From: Linum tenue | Taxonomy: Eukaryota; Streptophyta; Magnoliopsida; Malpighiales; Linaceae | Length of the DNA: 64,000 bases | NCBI GenBank assembly: GCA_946122785.1 | Contig: CAMGYJ010000006.1 | Location: forward strand, 32,129,168 to 32,193,167 | Direction of reading: 5' to 3' | Shown here: positions 35,020 to 47,073 of the stretch, in pieces | Layout: the number at the start of each line of letters is the position of its first letter | How positions within the stretch are numbered: position 1 is the first letter of the stretch | The notes under the pieces: model-generated | What the model saw: only the letters and a program-made list of their open reading frames with translations | What the model was told of the DNA's origin: nothing | The model's database searches: none | Position numbers and translations under genes: made by a program

Positions 35020-35776
35020 TAGGGATGGCAATCAAACCCATGGCCGCGGGTACCTGACCGCCCCATACCCAGTCAACGCGGGGAATCCCCACTTTGACCG
35101 GGTATGGAGCGGGTATGGGTAAAACCCGCAAAAGGTTTGATGGGTATGGGGCGGGTATGGTTTTAGCCTCCCCCGCCCCATACCCATACTCATACCCGCC
35201 CCACCAAGAGAATTTCTTCACATATCAAAAAATACGTGGATTAAATTGTAATCTATCAATGATGATGATGATAACTCGAGAAAATAAATAGTAGAAATGC
35301 AATTGAGTAACCACCTTAATCAAAACCTAATTCATTTCCCTCAATTCTCCTTCCACTCTTTCACTTTCCCCCTTGTCAACAAAATTATGTTAGTTAATTA
35401 TTACTTAGTAAATGTATCAAGAGTTAGAGCATAATAATTTAAAAAATATTATAGTCTATATTATGTATTAATGGATGTTTTAGGATCATATTCTTTGAAT
35501 CGTATTTAGAAAATGACCGTGTTTTGTTGACTTCGTGATATAATAGGTTTGTTTATAGTTATAATTAAAACTTTTCTTGTAAGTTTTAGGTATAATAATG
35601 TTGGATGTACGGGGATGGGTATTACCCATGGGTACCCAAAACCCACGGGTATGGGGATGGGTTTGCAAAACATTCCCCCGCATGGGTATGGGGCGGGTAT
35701 GGGTTTGGGTATTTGAAGATGGGGATGGGGATGGTTTAGACAAACCCGCCCCAAACCCGCCCCATTGCCATCCCTA
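35020..35776. mobile_element. hAT-type non-autonomous element (757 bp), GGGTATGG-rich
   Basis: Ends TAGGGATGGCAAT and ATTGCCATCCCTA are perfect inverted repeats. TSD GATGACAG at 35012-35019 and 35777-35784 is perfect (8 bp). Subterminal regions are packed with GGGTATGG / CCATACCC and CCCGCCCCA words. The middle is AT-rich with no gene. A second family member lies at 62805-63508. Confidence 0.92.
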
Positions 35777-35784
35777 GATGACAG

Positions 35785-36028
35785 TAATCTTAGATCTGTG
35801 ACAATAATAAGGGGTAAGATAAAGTACTAGGCTGTTACATAACCATAATAAGAAGTGTTTCAAATGTAAGTTATAACACACCCATAAGAAAAACACTGAA
35901 TACCTTGTTTGTTCTAAAAAGCACACACATAAAAAAAAACTAGTAAATTGTTTGTCTGCAAAAGCATTGTTTTCAGAAGCTGATGTCTATAGTAGATATT
36001 ATAACCATACTGATGCTGTCTCCTTCCC
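35785..36028. other. Spacer between the convergent MULE genes
   Basis: Continues the interrupted array, then non-coding sequence up to the stop codon of the protease gene. Confidence 0.5.
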
Positions 36029-39000
36029 TTACTTGCTTTGATTCTTCATAGCACAGTACTTTGTGGCAGCCTTCATTATCCGATCACGCTCCAGGTTGTC
36101 TTTATTGAGGATGATATCCAGCATGATACACTCCCTGTCTTCTTTGATCAGATCCATTCTCTTCCAGTCTGATTGCATAAAAGTCTTGTACTTTCCTTCC
36201 CAGTGGCGCATCCATCTGATGATGTACAATCCACATGAGCGTTTATCTAGCTGTGTAATCTTCCCCAGATTGAACCAGTCAAACTTCTCCCAGGGGATTT
36301 GTCTGTTCCCACTGTACACACTCATGTAGTTGATTGCATAATTGACAACTCTTGCTGCCACTGGTCTGTAAGTCGAGTCAAAGTTTTGGTAGCGGAGACT
36401 GTCAAGCACATCAAATCTTGTGTTCTTGATGTTGACACAGATCATGATGTAGTGTTCACCATCACAGTAAGGGAAGAACCACTGCATATAAATGAAGTGA
36501 GAATGTTAATGGACAATTATAAATATGTTTTGAGGAATAGTTTTTTGATGTCATACCATATGGTATTTTATGGTATTTGTAGTGTTACTTACAAGGTCAC
36601 AGTTCTGGAAGCTGAAGTCTTTTGCCCATGGTTTGTCAGAAATATATTCATCCACCTTGTCGAAGTATTGGTCTGCACTTAGTGGAGGATTGTTGTTTTC
36701 TATGTCCAGCTTGCAGTCAGACTGTACATTTGAAATTATGTTAAAGCAATCATATATTCAGGTATGGTAAGTATAGTACATTAAAATATGGACAAACTTA
36801 CTGCCAAATGACTAGAGAAGAACCACTTGGTGATTTTTCCTGTTTTTGCTTGATCTCTGTTCATCAGATCTCCATACCAGTCCACGACATCATTTGTTAT
36901 CAGTTGATCTATGTCAACAGATTGCAATGATGTCCTTTTGAGCAAGCCTGTTCCATCCTCTCTTCTGAACATTACCTCGTCCCTGTTCAGAAGAGTATAC
37001 CACATTATACCATGTGGTATTGTTCAACATTATACCATATCATACCATATGTCATTAAGAAATTAATTGATATTAAGAAATTTACTTACTCGGAGACAAT
37101 TTTGTTGTCTTTGCACCTTATGTACTCAAGAATGTCATTGAAAACTTCATCAGGAGTTGTCTGAGGTGGTGTAACCATCATTGCAATTGGGATTGCATCT
37201 AGGGCACCATCTTTTGCTTCAACTGGTTGATTTGCTGCTGATGAGTCCATTCCTGGCATTGGTTGTGAAACTGGTGTACTCAGGTCATCAATGTAAGCAG
37301 CCAAGCATGCATTTATCTCCTGTAGCCTCTCCTGGCTGTTCGAGTACAAGCTTGACCATTCAATGAATTGTTTATTCTCCAACTGTTTGCTTGTTTTTTC
37401 TTGTGGAGGGGTTGATGTTTTTGCTTTCTTCTCTGGTCCATGCACATTCTTCACCACTATCCTTCTTTTCCGCGGTTCTTCTGGTTGTTGTGTTGCTGTT
37501 GCTGTGGTGATGTTGACATTTTCTGTTTGTGATGGTGGATTGAATGGGCTGAGGTCAAAAGATGGTATGTCCCTGTCTTTGGTGGTGGCTGTCTTTGGTG
37601 GTGCATCTGTGGGTTTTCCTGCAGTCTTTGGTGGTGGCTGTATTGCTTCTTCATCATTGTTCTTCTCCTTTTCTCCCTCCTTTGAAACAAGCACATCTGA
37701 CTGTGTCTTTTCACTGTCATCTGCTTCCTGATCTTGATTCATTTCACTTGACTTTTCTTCATCTCCTTTTTTGTTGGCCTCCTTGTTTACATTCTCTGGA
37801 TCTGAATTTCCTTGGTTCTTCTCAGCAGTTTCAGTAGTATCCTTCTCAGCAGTTTCAGCAGGATTCTCTTTTTGATGTTGAGCTTCTGGTTTTGTTGGAG
37901 AACCATCTTGATTCTTCCTTTTCTTCCATTGTGTTGGTCCAGCTAGATCCACTGTTGTTTGTTGAGAATCATCATTTCCTTCAGATTCAGTGACTGTGGG
38001 TTCTTTCCTTTTGTCTGTTTTGAGCTTGTCAAAAAAATGCTGCAGAGTGTCTTCCAGGTTTGCATCTTTTTCTATATCTTCATCATCAGACTCAGCTCCT
38101 TCAGTTTGTTCGATAATCACGTCATCAGATCTTTCTCCTTCCACATCATCAAAGTTTTGATCAGCTTTTTGCTCCAACATTTCCTTGTGTTTGACAAGCT
38201 CTTCAATTTGAGCTCTGTACTGCTTCTTGATTGATAGCAACATAGCTTTCATTGATGTTTTCACCATCTTCAGTGCTCTCTCAGCCTGCATTAGTCATTT
38301 TTGGTCTGTAAGTTAATATTTACAGTAGAATACCACATATTACCATGGTGGTATTGAATGGTATGTGCATTATACAGTATAATACCATATATTACCACCA
38401 TGGTTCATGTGTGGTATTTTAGTTGTATGAATTGGACAATTTGTAACATATGGTAATTTATACTTACTTGGGGGACAGTCTTGATCATCTTCAAATCAAA
38501 TATTAGTGATGCTGATGGTTGTTGGTCTGTGTTGTTGTCATCATCATCACTGTTGATGTCGACAATCTTCTCTTCTTTGTCCTGTATCTTCATAAGCTTA
38601 TGGAGTTCTTCTCCACCATAGTAGCTCACTATGTTTTCATAGTTCCTTTGCACAGCAGTGTCATCATAGTAGCTTGCTGTTGGGATTTGGAACTGGGTGG
38701 AGAAGGCCATTTCATCCAACTTGTACATGAAGCATACCTTTTATTTGTTTGTGGGAAGGAGAAACAGTTGTATTAGTATTTGATGTACTAGGATTTGTAA
38801 AGCTTTTAGGGTATAGTAATTGAAAATGGAATTATTGTGGGTATAGATACTTACTGTTAAGAAATGAAGATCTGCATTGATGTACACGGTGTTTGCAGTC
38901 AACCCGTCATTCATGTAGTCGAAGAAGAACTTGCACCAGTTGTATTCTTTGAAATGGTTGATTGTGTCTGGCTGCAAGTACTCCAGCACATTCAACTCAG

Positions 39001-39489
39001 TAGTAGGGTTTGAATATGGGCACAGTAGAGCTCCCGTAACCAGAATCCAGAACAGCTTGATCCATATTCCAATGGTATGAGCATTAGAAATGTCATGCTC
39101 TACATTAGCTAATTTCACCCTTCCATTTGTAGCTGGAGCTTCTAGTTCTAGTAGGACCTGCAACGCATAGTCTACTGCTTCTTCCACTGATAATTTCTTG
39201 AGCGTCACTTCCTTTTTACCCATTGGTAGACCATAAACTCTATGAAAGTCAATTGGTGATATCTTCATGTAGGTTCCACCAGGCAGCTTGAATGCTTTCT
39301 TTATCAGATTGTACTTGTTCATTGTGAATAGAGCAAAGTTCTTGTTTATCTTTGTTTGCTGGATGGATGTTAAGCCATCAAGGCCTAATTCCTGCAATTT
39401 TGCCCTCGTTCAGCTGTTAATGTTCTTGAAAGTGCATTGATTCTTGTCGGGCTGCACCTTGTTCGAAATTTGTCCCTATGTCTCGACAT
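36029..39489 (-). CDS. Ulp1-type (C48) cysteine protease gene of the MULE
   Basis: Minus-strand exons: 39397 (or further upstream)-38855, 38737-38468, 38285-37090, 36982-36802, 36721-36593 and 36481-36029, all GT-AG and in frame from Met 39397 (923 residues). The N-terminal domain (FALFTMNKYNLIKKAFKLPG, YMKISPIDFHRVYGLPMGKK) is the type found before Ulp1 domains in plant transposon proteins. A long acidic, Lys/Glu/Asp/Gln-rich linker fills exon 3. The C-terminal protease has the His (DGEHYIMICVN), Asp (FDVLDSLRY) and Cys (DKRSCGLYIIRWM) of the catalytic triad. Ulp1 enzymes cleave SUMO; the target here is unknown. A further N-terminal segment from Met 39489 (MSRHRDKF..) joins only through a frame change near 39405, so the true start is unsure. 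Confidence 0.8.
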
Positions 39490-39499
39490 GATGTACCTG

Positions 39500-40160
39500 C
39501 ATCCAGAATAGAAGAATTGCTATAACATACCATAGCATACCATAGCATACCAGTAAGCAAAAACACCAACTACCATACCATAGCATACCATACTATACCA
39601 TATTCTATCAGTAAGCAAATGAATAATTGAGGTAGTGGCTTTGACCAGTACTTGTGTGGTTTCTCCTTAGAATACCATATGGTACCAGTGTGGTATTGTA
39701 AGAAAATCAGAGCATAGAATAGGTTTTTATATTATTCCTATAAAATCTTTTTCATTTTTACTTTGACCACTACTGGAACGGTTTCTCCTTATAATACCAT
39801 ATGGTACCAGTGTTTATACCATGTTATACCATATGGTATACTATGGTATTGTAAAAAAATCAGAGTATGGAATAGGTTTTGTTGTCGTTTTATACACTTT
39901 TCTATAAAATGTATTTCACTGTAAGTACTTTTACCACTATTGGAACGGTTTCTCCTTATAATAGCATATGGTACCAGTGTTTATACCATGTTATACCATA
40001 TGGTATACTATGGTATTGTAAAGAAATCAGAGTATGGAATAGGTTTTGTTGTCGTTTATACACGTTTCTATAAAATGTAGTTCACTGTAAGTACTTTTAC
40101 CACTGCTAGAACTTTTTCTCCTTAGAATACCACATGGTACCAGTGTGGTATTGTGAAAAC
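39500..40160. repeat. Array of TACCAT motifs upstream of the protease gene
   Basis: A cluster of TACCATAGCA repeats (39530-39600) is followed by about four ~165-bp units. Each has GGTTTCTCCTTA, then ATACCATATGGTACCAGTG; two also have TTATACCATGTTATACCATA (about 39814 and 39982). The same 34-bp palindrome-like core is in the array at 34700-35011, on the far side of the two genes. Confidence 0.85.
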
Positions 40161-40285
40161 ATCAAGCATAGTAGAGTTTTTCGTTTGGTTTTTGTGATGT
40201 ATGTACTTGAAATTTGACATTCAGAATCACGAATCTAGTTTTTGAAGAAAGAAGTGATGATTTACCTTGATCGTGTCTAAGTTGG

Positions 40286-40412
40286 AAACCCTAATTTTGT
40301 CGCTGAAGACGTTGAAGTAGAAACCCTCACTTGATCACTGAAGGCGTCGAAGTGGAAACCCTCACTTGATCACTGAAGGCGTCGAAGTGGAAACCCTCAC
40401 TTGATCGCTGAA
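40286..40412. repeat. 35-bp tandem repeat, ~3.5 copies
   Basis: AAACCCTCACTTGATCACTG with AAGGCGTCGAAGTGG repeats from 40321, with a diverged copy before it. It falls in the probable leader of the protease transcript. Confidence 0.85.
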
Positions 40413-40494
40413 TAACTGAGATCGGAATCCTTTGCTAAGCGAACTGAAAACTCGAGATTCGACTTCGACTGTGCAGTTTGCGAAGATGAAACGC

Positions 40495-40496
<2 letters not shown>

Positions 40497-40523
<27 letters not shown>
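40497..40523. repeat. (GA)n microsatellite
   Basis: A run of GA dinucleotides in the probable 5' leader of the protease gene. Confidence 0.9.
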
Positions 40524-40525
<2 letters not shown>

Positions 40526-40777
40526 GATAGCGTGAATGCAGAGCAAAAAAGCAGAAACTCGAACCGTCTGTGATTTCTCTGGTGATAATGATGGCGGGGA
40601 AGTGTCAGTTACCTTTTTCAAATTGTCAGAAGGTCGATTACTATTTTACCCCTACGTGTATTTATTATTTTACATCTGACGGTTGTTAATGGATTGCAAT
40701 GGACGGCGGATGGGGTGGTTACTCACCGTTACTGACCGGTAAGTTACTTACAGGAACTGCTCCCTCGGCTCAAGATA

Positions 40778-41585
40778 GGGTGAGTAACCTAAGGGTGAGT
40801 AACAATGAGTAACCAAATATGGACCCTTCTTTTAAGTGACTGCAGATATAAGGGTGGAGAATTAAAAGAATTTATTTTCCCTAGTTTTCTTAATTGGATC
40901 ATATCTTCTTCATTCTAACTCGGATTTCAATTTTTTTTGCACAGATGGAACGAGTTCGTTGTGCTCTACAAAATGATATCCATTTTCAATATTTTTTGAG
41001 AAAAAAATTTTCATCCCTCTCGTTACCAACTACATACCATATGGTATCTCCTTCGTTGTTTAGTCATTTTCGGAAATTTTTACACAAAAGGAACGATTTA
41101 ATCATGATCTATTGGATTTCAATATTTTCTGGGAGAAAAAATTTCCAACCTCTCGTTACCAACTCCATACCATACTATACCATCATATGATATTAAATAG
41201 CAGCATATGGTATTGGCTGGTATTTTGCAAACCATATGGTATGTTGTTATTTAATATCAGTCAATACCATATGGTATAGTCAATACCATGTGGTATAGAT
41301 TGGTAATAACTGGAAAAAAAATTTTGTTCCAAAAAATATCAAAGTGGATATCATTTTGAAGAGCACAATTAATCTGATCTAACTGTGCAAAAAAAATTAA
41401 ATTCCAAGTTAAAACGAGTGAGAAATCGTCCGTTAAAGATTAAGGGAAAGAAAATTAATGATTTTTCCAGGAGAGAGAAGGAATGGCTGATGTGGCAGAT
41501 CCTTATTGAGTTATGCATGGGGTTACTCACCACAAGGTTACTCACCACAAGGTTACTCACCATATCTGCTCCCCTTGTTCACAGG
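40778..41585. mobile_element. Non-autonomous MULE-related element, copy A (808 bp)
   Basis: Starts GGGTGAGTAACC, ends CTGCTCCCCTTGTTCACAGG, and is flanked on both sides by the identical 9-mer CTCAAGATA (40769-40777 and 41586-41594). Subterminal GTGAGTAAC repeats point inward from both ends. The middle carries TACCATATGGTAT motifs (41036, 41160-41310) like those in the big MULE. A second copy at 41595-47073 is closely similar. No coding capacity was seen. Confidence 0.8.
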
Positions 41586-41673
41586 CTCAAGATAGGGTGA
41601 GTAACCTTAGCGTAGAGATACGGGAGATTTCTCTCTTCTCTCTGCTTTGCTAGGGTTTTGTTGCTGAGTTCTG

Positions 41674-42645
41674 ATGACGGCCGTTGCTGACGGAGCCTCA
41701 TCGGGCGCCGCCAGCGGCGGTCGTTCGTGGGTGTCTCTATTTGGGGCTGCTGAAGATACAAGGTTGGAGTATTATGAGCCAGAAATCATCAATGGATCGT
41801 TGAGAATTCCGAGGTCGGTGATTGACGAGGGTGTTCGTCGATGGGACAACAGTCTGGTGGGGCAATTCCTCTCGTCACCGCCGACGTTAGCGACAATTAG
41901 ATTCTGGGCAAACTGGCTCTAGGGTCGTGAGGGAGAAGTGAAGGTGTCGTGGCTGGAGGATCGATTGGTTCTTTTCCAATTTCCGACGGAGGCGACTTGT
42001 CGTTGGGTGTTTGAAGGGGGTCCCTGGCATTGTAAAGAGAACATGCTCTGTCTTCGTCGCTGGGCACCAGGTATCCAGGCGTTGAAGATTGATAATTCGG
42101 CGATACCAGTTTGGGTCAAGCTCTCGGGACTACCTTCGGAGCTCTCGTCAAATGAAGGATTGGGAAGGGTTTCGAGTTTATTGGGTAAGCCACTGTGTAT
42201 GGATCAGCCCACCAAGTTTGGTACTAGATTGGGGATGGCGAAGGTTTGTGTGGAGATTACTGCTAAGCAGAAGTTGATTGATAAGATTAGTATCATACCT
42301 GATGGAATGGATGAGATGTTCATCTCGGTGGAATATTGCAGATTGCCTAAGCTATGTACTGCTTGCTGTGTATTTGGGCATGACTGCTCTGCTCCAGGAA
42401 CTAGCAGTAATAATGTCAAGAAGGTTTGGAGGAAGAAGCAGATCACGACTGCAGTATTGGATTCTGAAAAAGTAAATGAATCTTTGGGAGAAGAGGTGAG
42501 GGTTGATAGCGCTAAAGAAGTAAGGGCAACACCACCAGTTGCCCCAAGTGCTCTCCCTTCTCAGGAGGAGTTTAATACTGTTGTTAATGGTGTTAAAGCT
42601 GTTCAGCCATCTGGGCAGCGAGCTCATATTGCTTTACACAACTAG
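41674..42645 (+). pseudogene. LINE ORF1 (DUF4283 and zinc knuckle), one internal stop
   Basis: Begins MTAVADGASSGAASGG. DUF4283 follows (LVGQFLSSPPTLATIRFWAN, a TAG at 41920, then VSWLEDRLVLFQFPTEATCR, WVFEGGPWHCKENMLCLRRW). It then has IPVWVKLSGLPSE and a decayed knuckle CTACCVFGHDCSA. The frame is the same before and after the stop, so a single point change separates it from a 323-codon frame. ORF1 binds element RNA. Confidence 0.8.
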
Positions 42646-42755
42646 TTTGCAGCAATTTGCGCGAAAGGGATACCAGTAACTTTGCAGCCTGCTCCATCTA
42701 AGGGTCGAGAGGGGTTAAGAAGTCAGAAAGGGGCTTTGGTCCCTCCCCTTGTTAA

Positions 42756-45700
42756 ATGACAGTACTTGTGTGGAATACAAGGGGATTTAATAGCCCCTTG
42801 AAGCACAATTTTGTGCTAAGTTATGTTCGTAGATTGAAAATTCAGGTTTTAGCTTTGTTGGAAACAAGAGTGCAGAAAAATAATTCAGATAATATAAAGA
42901 GTAAGTTTACTGGTTTTTCTTTTGATGACAACTATAATAAGCATCGATTGGGAAGAGTATGGATTGGATGGACAGATGAGGTGAAGATTAGGGTATTGGA
43001 AAGGGATGTGAATTTTATACATTCATTGATTTCTATTTCTGGGAAGGAACAATTTTTCTTTACAGCAGTTTATGCTTCAAATGATGAAACAGAACGTGCT
43101 GCTACATATGGTAGATTGAGGAGATGGCAAGTTAAGGGTTTCCCATGGCTTGTCTGTGGTGATTTCAACGCAATACTCAATCCAGTGGAAGCATCAAATA
43201 AAGTAGATATTTCTCATAGTATGATTTCATTCAGAAGTTGGATTGAGGGAATGGAATTGGTGGATCATCAGGCGCCAGGCCCTTTTTACACATGGTATAA
43301 TCAACAGAAGAACAATCCGATAGCGAGGAAGATTGATAGGGTTCTGGTTAATGATGACTGGCTTACTAAGCTGCCTTTGAGTGTTGTGGAGTTTTTGGCT
43401 CCAACTTTCTCTGATCACTGTGGAATATTTGTGTGTCCGACTGTGACTATGAAGAGTTTTCCGAAGCCTTTTCGTTTCTTTGAGATGTGGATGCAACATA
43501 GCAGGTATGAGAAGATTATGCAGAGTTGCTGGGGTAACAAAATTACTGGTTCACACTTATTGAGTATCAAACAGAGACTTGGTTTATTAAAACAAGAATT
43601 GAAGAAGCTTAATAAGGAGGAGTTCTCGGATATTTCGGGTAGGGTTAAGGAAGCAGAAGTTAAAATGAAAGATGCACATCTGGAAGCCCTTAATGCACCA
43701 GCAGAAGAGACTTTTGAGGAGGCCAGGCAGGTAACTTCAAGTTTTAAGAAGTTGCAATTGGCGGAGGAAAGCTTTTATAAGCAGAAGTCTAGGATCCAGT
43801 ATCTGACTTTGGGGGACTTGAATACTGGATTTTTTCATAAATCAGTGAAAATAAGACAAGCGAAGAAACAAATAAGAAGACTTCGATTGGAATCTGGGAC
43901 AGTTCTAACAGAGGCTGAAGAGATTGCAGGGGAGGCTGTTAACTTTTATAAAAGGCTGTATGGGGTGGTCAACACTAAGATCAGACCAGATAAATTGTTT
44001 CTACAGCAATATGTGACTAAAACAATCCCTCTTTGTGATAAACTGGATTTATGCAAGGCTGTTACACAATAGGAAGTCAGAGATGCTTTATTTTCCATGG
44101 AGCCATCTAAAGCTCCAGGCCCTGATGGCTGGTCTGTGGGGTTCTTTCAGAAGAATTGGAAGGTAATTGGAGAGGACATCTATAAGGGTGTTCTGGAATT
44201 TTTCTGTGAGAAGAAGTTTTCAAAAGGAATGAATACAGCTTCCCTAACCCTTGCTCCAAAGGTACCTACTGCTGACACTTTAACTGCTTTTCGCCCTTTT
44301 GCTTGCATTAATGTGATATACAAGATTATAGCCAAAGGACTAGCAAATAGGATTCAGCAAGTTTTACCTAGTGTTATCAGTAGGAATCAATCAGCGTTTG
44401 TGAAAGGGAGAAGCATATTGGACAACATCTTGATGGCACAAGAAATGGTGCAAAACTATAAAAAGAGAATTGTGGCCTCTAGATGTGCAGTTAAAATAAA
44501 CTTACAAAAAGCATTTGATTCTGTTAGCTGGTCCTATCTGTTCTGTGTGATGAACCTCATGGATTTTCCTGTGGAATTTGTGGAATGGATTAAAGCTTGC
44601 TTAGAATCTGGATATTTTAGTATTTCGCTTTATGGATCACTGTTTGGTTTTTTCCCTGCACTAAAAGGGGTGAGGCAGGGTGACCCCTTGTCACCTTATC
44701 TATTCACAATTGCGCTTGAGCCTTTGTCTGGAATGTTAGACCTGGCAGCTCGGACCAAGCATTTGCCTTATCATCCGCAGTGCAAATCAGTAGGGTTGAC
44801 GCATCTCTGCTTTGCAGATGACCTACTGATTTTCACTGAAGGGTCTGGGGATGCTTTGGTAGTTGTGAAACGGATTTTGGAGAGCTTTTATATTCAGTCT
44901 GGGTTGAGATGCAATCCTCAGAAGTGTGAGGTATTTTTTTGGGGGAAATGCAGTAGTGTATAAGGAGAATGCCTTGCAGGTTTCTGGGTTTGTTGAGGGG
45001 CGTCTACTAGTGAGATATTTGGGTTTGCCGCTGATTGCTGGAAGGTTGACAAGTACAGAGTGTGCAGTCCTAGTTGATAAGCTCACAAGTCGAATTAGAT
45101 CATGGAGAGCGAACTCTCTATCATATGCTGGTATAATTCAACTGGTCTCTTCAGTTCTGTATTCACTCATTCAGTTCTGGATGAATATTTTTGTGCTTCC
45201 AAAGAAGGTAATTGCTCAGATACATAAAATTTGTTCTGATTTTTTATGGTTTGGAGAGGGAACGGGCAGGGCTAAGATAGCTTGGGAGAAGCTTGCTTTG
45301 CCAAAGAAGGAAGGAGGGGTTGGTTTTAAGGATCTCCACTCCTGGAATGTTGCGTGTATGGCCAGACTGATTTGGCTCCTACTGATGAAAGGGGGAAGCT
45401 TCTGGGTGGCATGGATTTATAAATACAGGCTGAAGGGTCTCACTATCTGGGATCTGCCTCCTTCTTCTGTGGGTTCATGGATCTGGAGAAAGTTATTGCA
45501 GCTGAGGAGTTGGTTTCAGTTTCGGATAAGTGTCAATGCTCAGCATGAAGTGTTTTGGGAAGGGAAGATTATGATCAAGTTTAAGGTGCAGCAGGTGTGG
45601 AACTCTATTAGAACAAAGCATGCTGTTGTGCCATGGTGGAAGTTGATTTGGAGCAAGTATGTGATTCCGAGATACAGAAATAAATGCGTGGATGATTATT

Positions 45701-46129
45701 CTTAATAGATTAACCACTCGGGACAAGCTGAAGGAATGGGGCAGCATCACAGATGCAAGATGTCTTTTTTGTTTGAATGAGGATGAAACTAGATGCCATC
45801 TATTCTGTGAATGTCAGTATAGTAGGGGGTTATTTGTGGAGCTATTTGGCAGGATGGGGATAAACTGGCCAGACGATTGGGATTGTTTCCTGCAGGTGGC
45901 AAGTCAAGAGGCTGCGCGAGGTATTCAGGGGTGCTGTTTCTCTATGTTATGGTGTTGGTATGTGGGTCTGATATGGCAGGAGCGTTGCAGAAGATACTTT
46001 GAAGGAATACAACGCTCTTGGCAGCAGCTGTTCGTCCAGATTAAGAGAGATGTGTTGTTAGTTTCGTTGGGAAATAGTCAATTTTGTAGTGATATGCAGG
46101 TTGCTCCGTTTTGGAGGGACTTTGTGTAG
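42756..46129 (+). pseudogene. LINE ORF2: endonuclease and reverse transcriptase
   Basis: The endonuclease starts MTVLVWNTRGFNSPLKHNF, with ALLETRV, WLVCGDFNAILNP and FSDHCGIFV. The reverse transcriptase has SKAPGPDGW, FRPFACINVIYKIIAKGLAN, VKINLQKAFDSVSW, GVRQGDPLSPYLF and LCFADDLLIF. The zinc-finger tail reads CLFCLNEDETRCHLFCEC. Breaks: an in-frame TAG at 44070, a shift in the T run near 44935 and another near 45695. Motif A has Asn (KINLQKAFD) where the family has the catalytic Asp. Even apart from the frame breaks the enzyme would be dead. No RNase H. Confidence 0.88.
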
Positions 46130-47073
46130 ATAGGTTACAGTTGTTTTGAGTTGTTTAGTGGACGTTCTTTGTTCTTGTATTTTTGACCGCCTTTACCGAT
46201 TTGGTTAAAGGGAGCTTCAATGAAAGCTTAATTACCGGGAAAAAAAACCTTAGGGTGAGTAACAATGAGTAACCAAATCTGGACCCTTCTTTTAAGTGAC
46301 TGCAGATCTAAGGGTGGAGAATTAAAGGAATTTATTTTCCCTAGTTTTCTTAATTGGATCATATCTTCTTCATTCTAACTCGGATTTCAATTTTTTTTTG
46401 CACAGATGGAACGAGTTCGTTGTGCTCTACAAATATATATCCATTTTCAATATTTTTTGAGAAACAAAATTTCATCCCTCTCGCTACCAACTCCATACCA
46501 TATGGTATCTCCTTCGTTGTTTAGTCATTTTCGTAAAATTTTGCACGAGGAACGATTTAATCATGATCTATTGGATTTCATAATTTTATGTGGGAAAAAA
46601 TTTCAAACCTCTCGTTACCAACTCCATACCATACTATACCACCCTGGTATGAGGTGGTATTTTTCATACCATATGGTATGCTGTTATTTAATATCATATG
46701 GTATTGACTGGTATTAAATAATAGTATATGGTGTTGACTGGTATTTTTCATACCATATGGTATGCTGTTATTTAATACTAGTCAATACCATATTGTATAG
46801 TCAATACCATATGGTATAGACTGGTAATAACTGGCAAATTTTTTTTGTTCCAAAAAATATCAAAGTGGATATCATTTTGAAGAGCACAATTAATCTGATC
46901 TAACTGTGCAAAAAAATTAAATTCCGAGTTAAATCGAGTGAAAAATCGTCCGTTAAAGATTAAGGGAAAGAAAATTAATGATTTTTCCAGCGTTGATGTG
47001 GCAGATTCTTATTGGGTTATGCATGAGATTACTCACCACAAGGTTACTCACTGGATCTGCTCCCTTGTTCACA

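Larger units (their letters stand above)
30656..40768 (+). mobile_element. FAR1-type MULE with Ulp1 protease gene (~10.1 kb)
   Basis: A FAR1-type MULE transposase (+) and a convergent Ulp1-type protease gene (-) lie inside related ends: at 30656 GGGTGCATAACC with GTCAGTAACCC and AGCCGTCCAT, and on the other side, read inverted, CCGGTCAGTAACGGTG, CGCCGTCCATTG and AGGGGTAAAATAG. The flanking 9-mers TCCAAGATA (30647-30655) and CTCAAGATA (40769-40777) agree at 7 of 9. The terminal inverted repeats are imperfect, so the outer edges may be off by tens of bases. Ulp1-carrying MULEs are known in plants (Kaonashi in Arabidopsis, CUMULE in melon). Confidence 0.75.
41611..46245 (+). mobile_element. L1-type LINE (4.6 kb), full length or nearly so
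   Basis: AACCTTAG at 41603-41610 and 46246-46253 is a short TSD (its first bases merge with the A tail). A run of A residues closes the 3' end. ORF1 and ORF2 lie in order with a short 5' leader, so little of the 5' end can be missing. Unlike the LINE at 10535-16198 there is no RNase H domain after the zinc-finger tail, so the two belong to different lineages. Confidence 0.85.
41595..47073. mobile_element. Non-autonomous MULE-related element, copy B, split by a LINE
   Basis: GGGTGAGTAACCTTAG at 41595 resumes after the LINE as CCTTAGGGTGAGTAACAATG at 46248 and runs in parallel with copy A to CTGCTCCCTTGTTCACA at about 47073. Without the LINE the unit is about 840 bp. Its right flank (TCAGCGTGA) does not match CTCAAGATA, so copy B has no complete TSD of its own. 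Confidence 0.75.

Noticed and set aside
37181..38234. Several plus-strand frames of 60-122 codons
   Set aside because: Shadows of the acidic exon of the protease gene on the minus strand.
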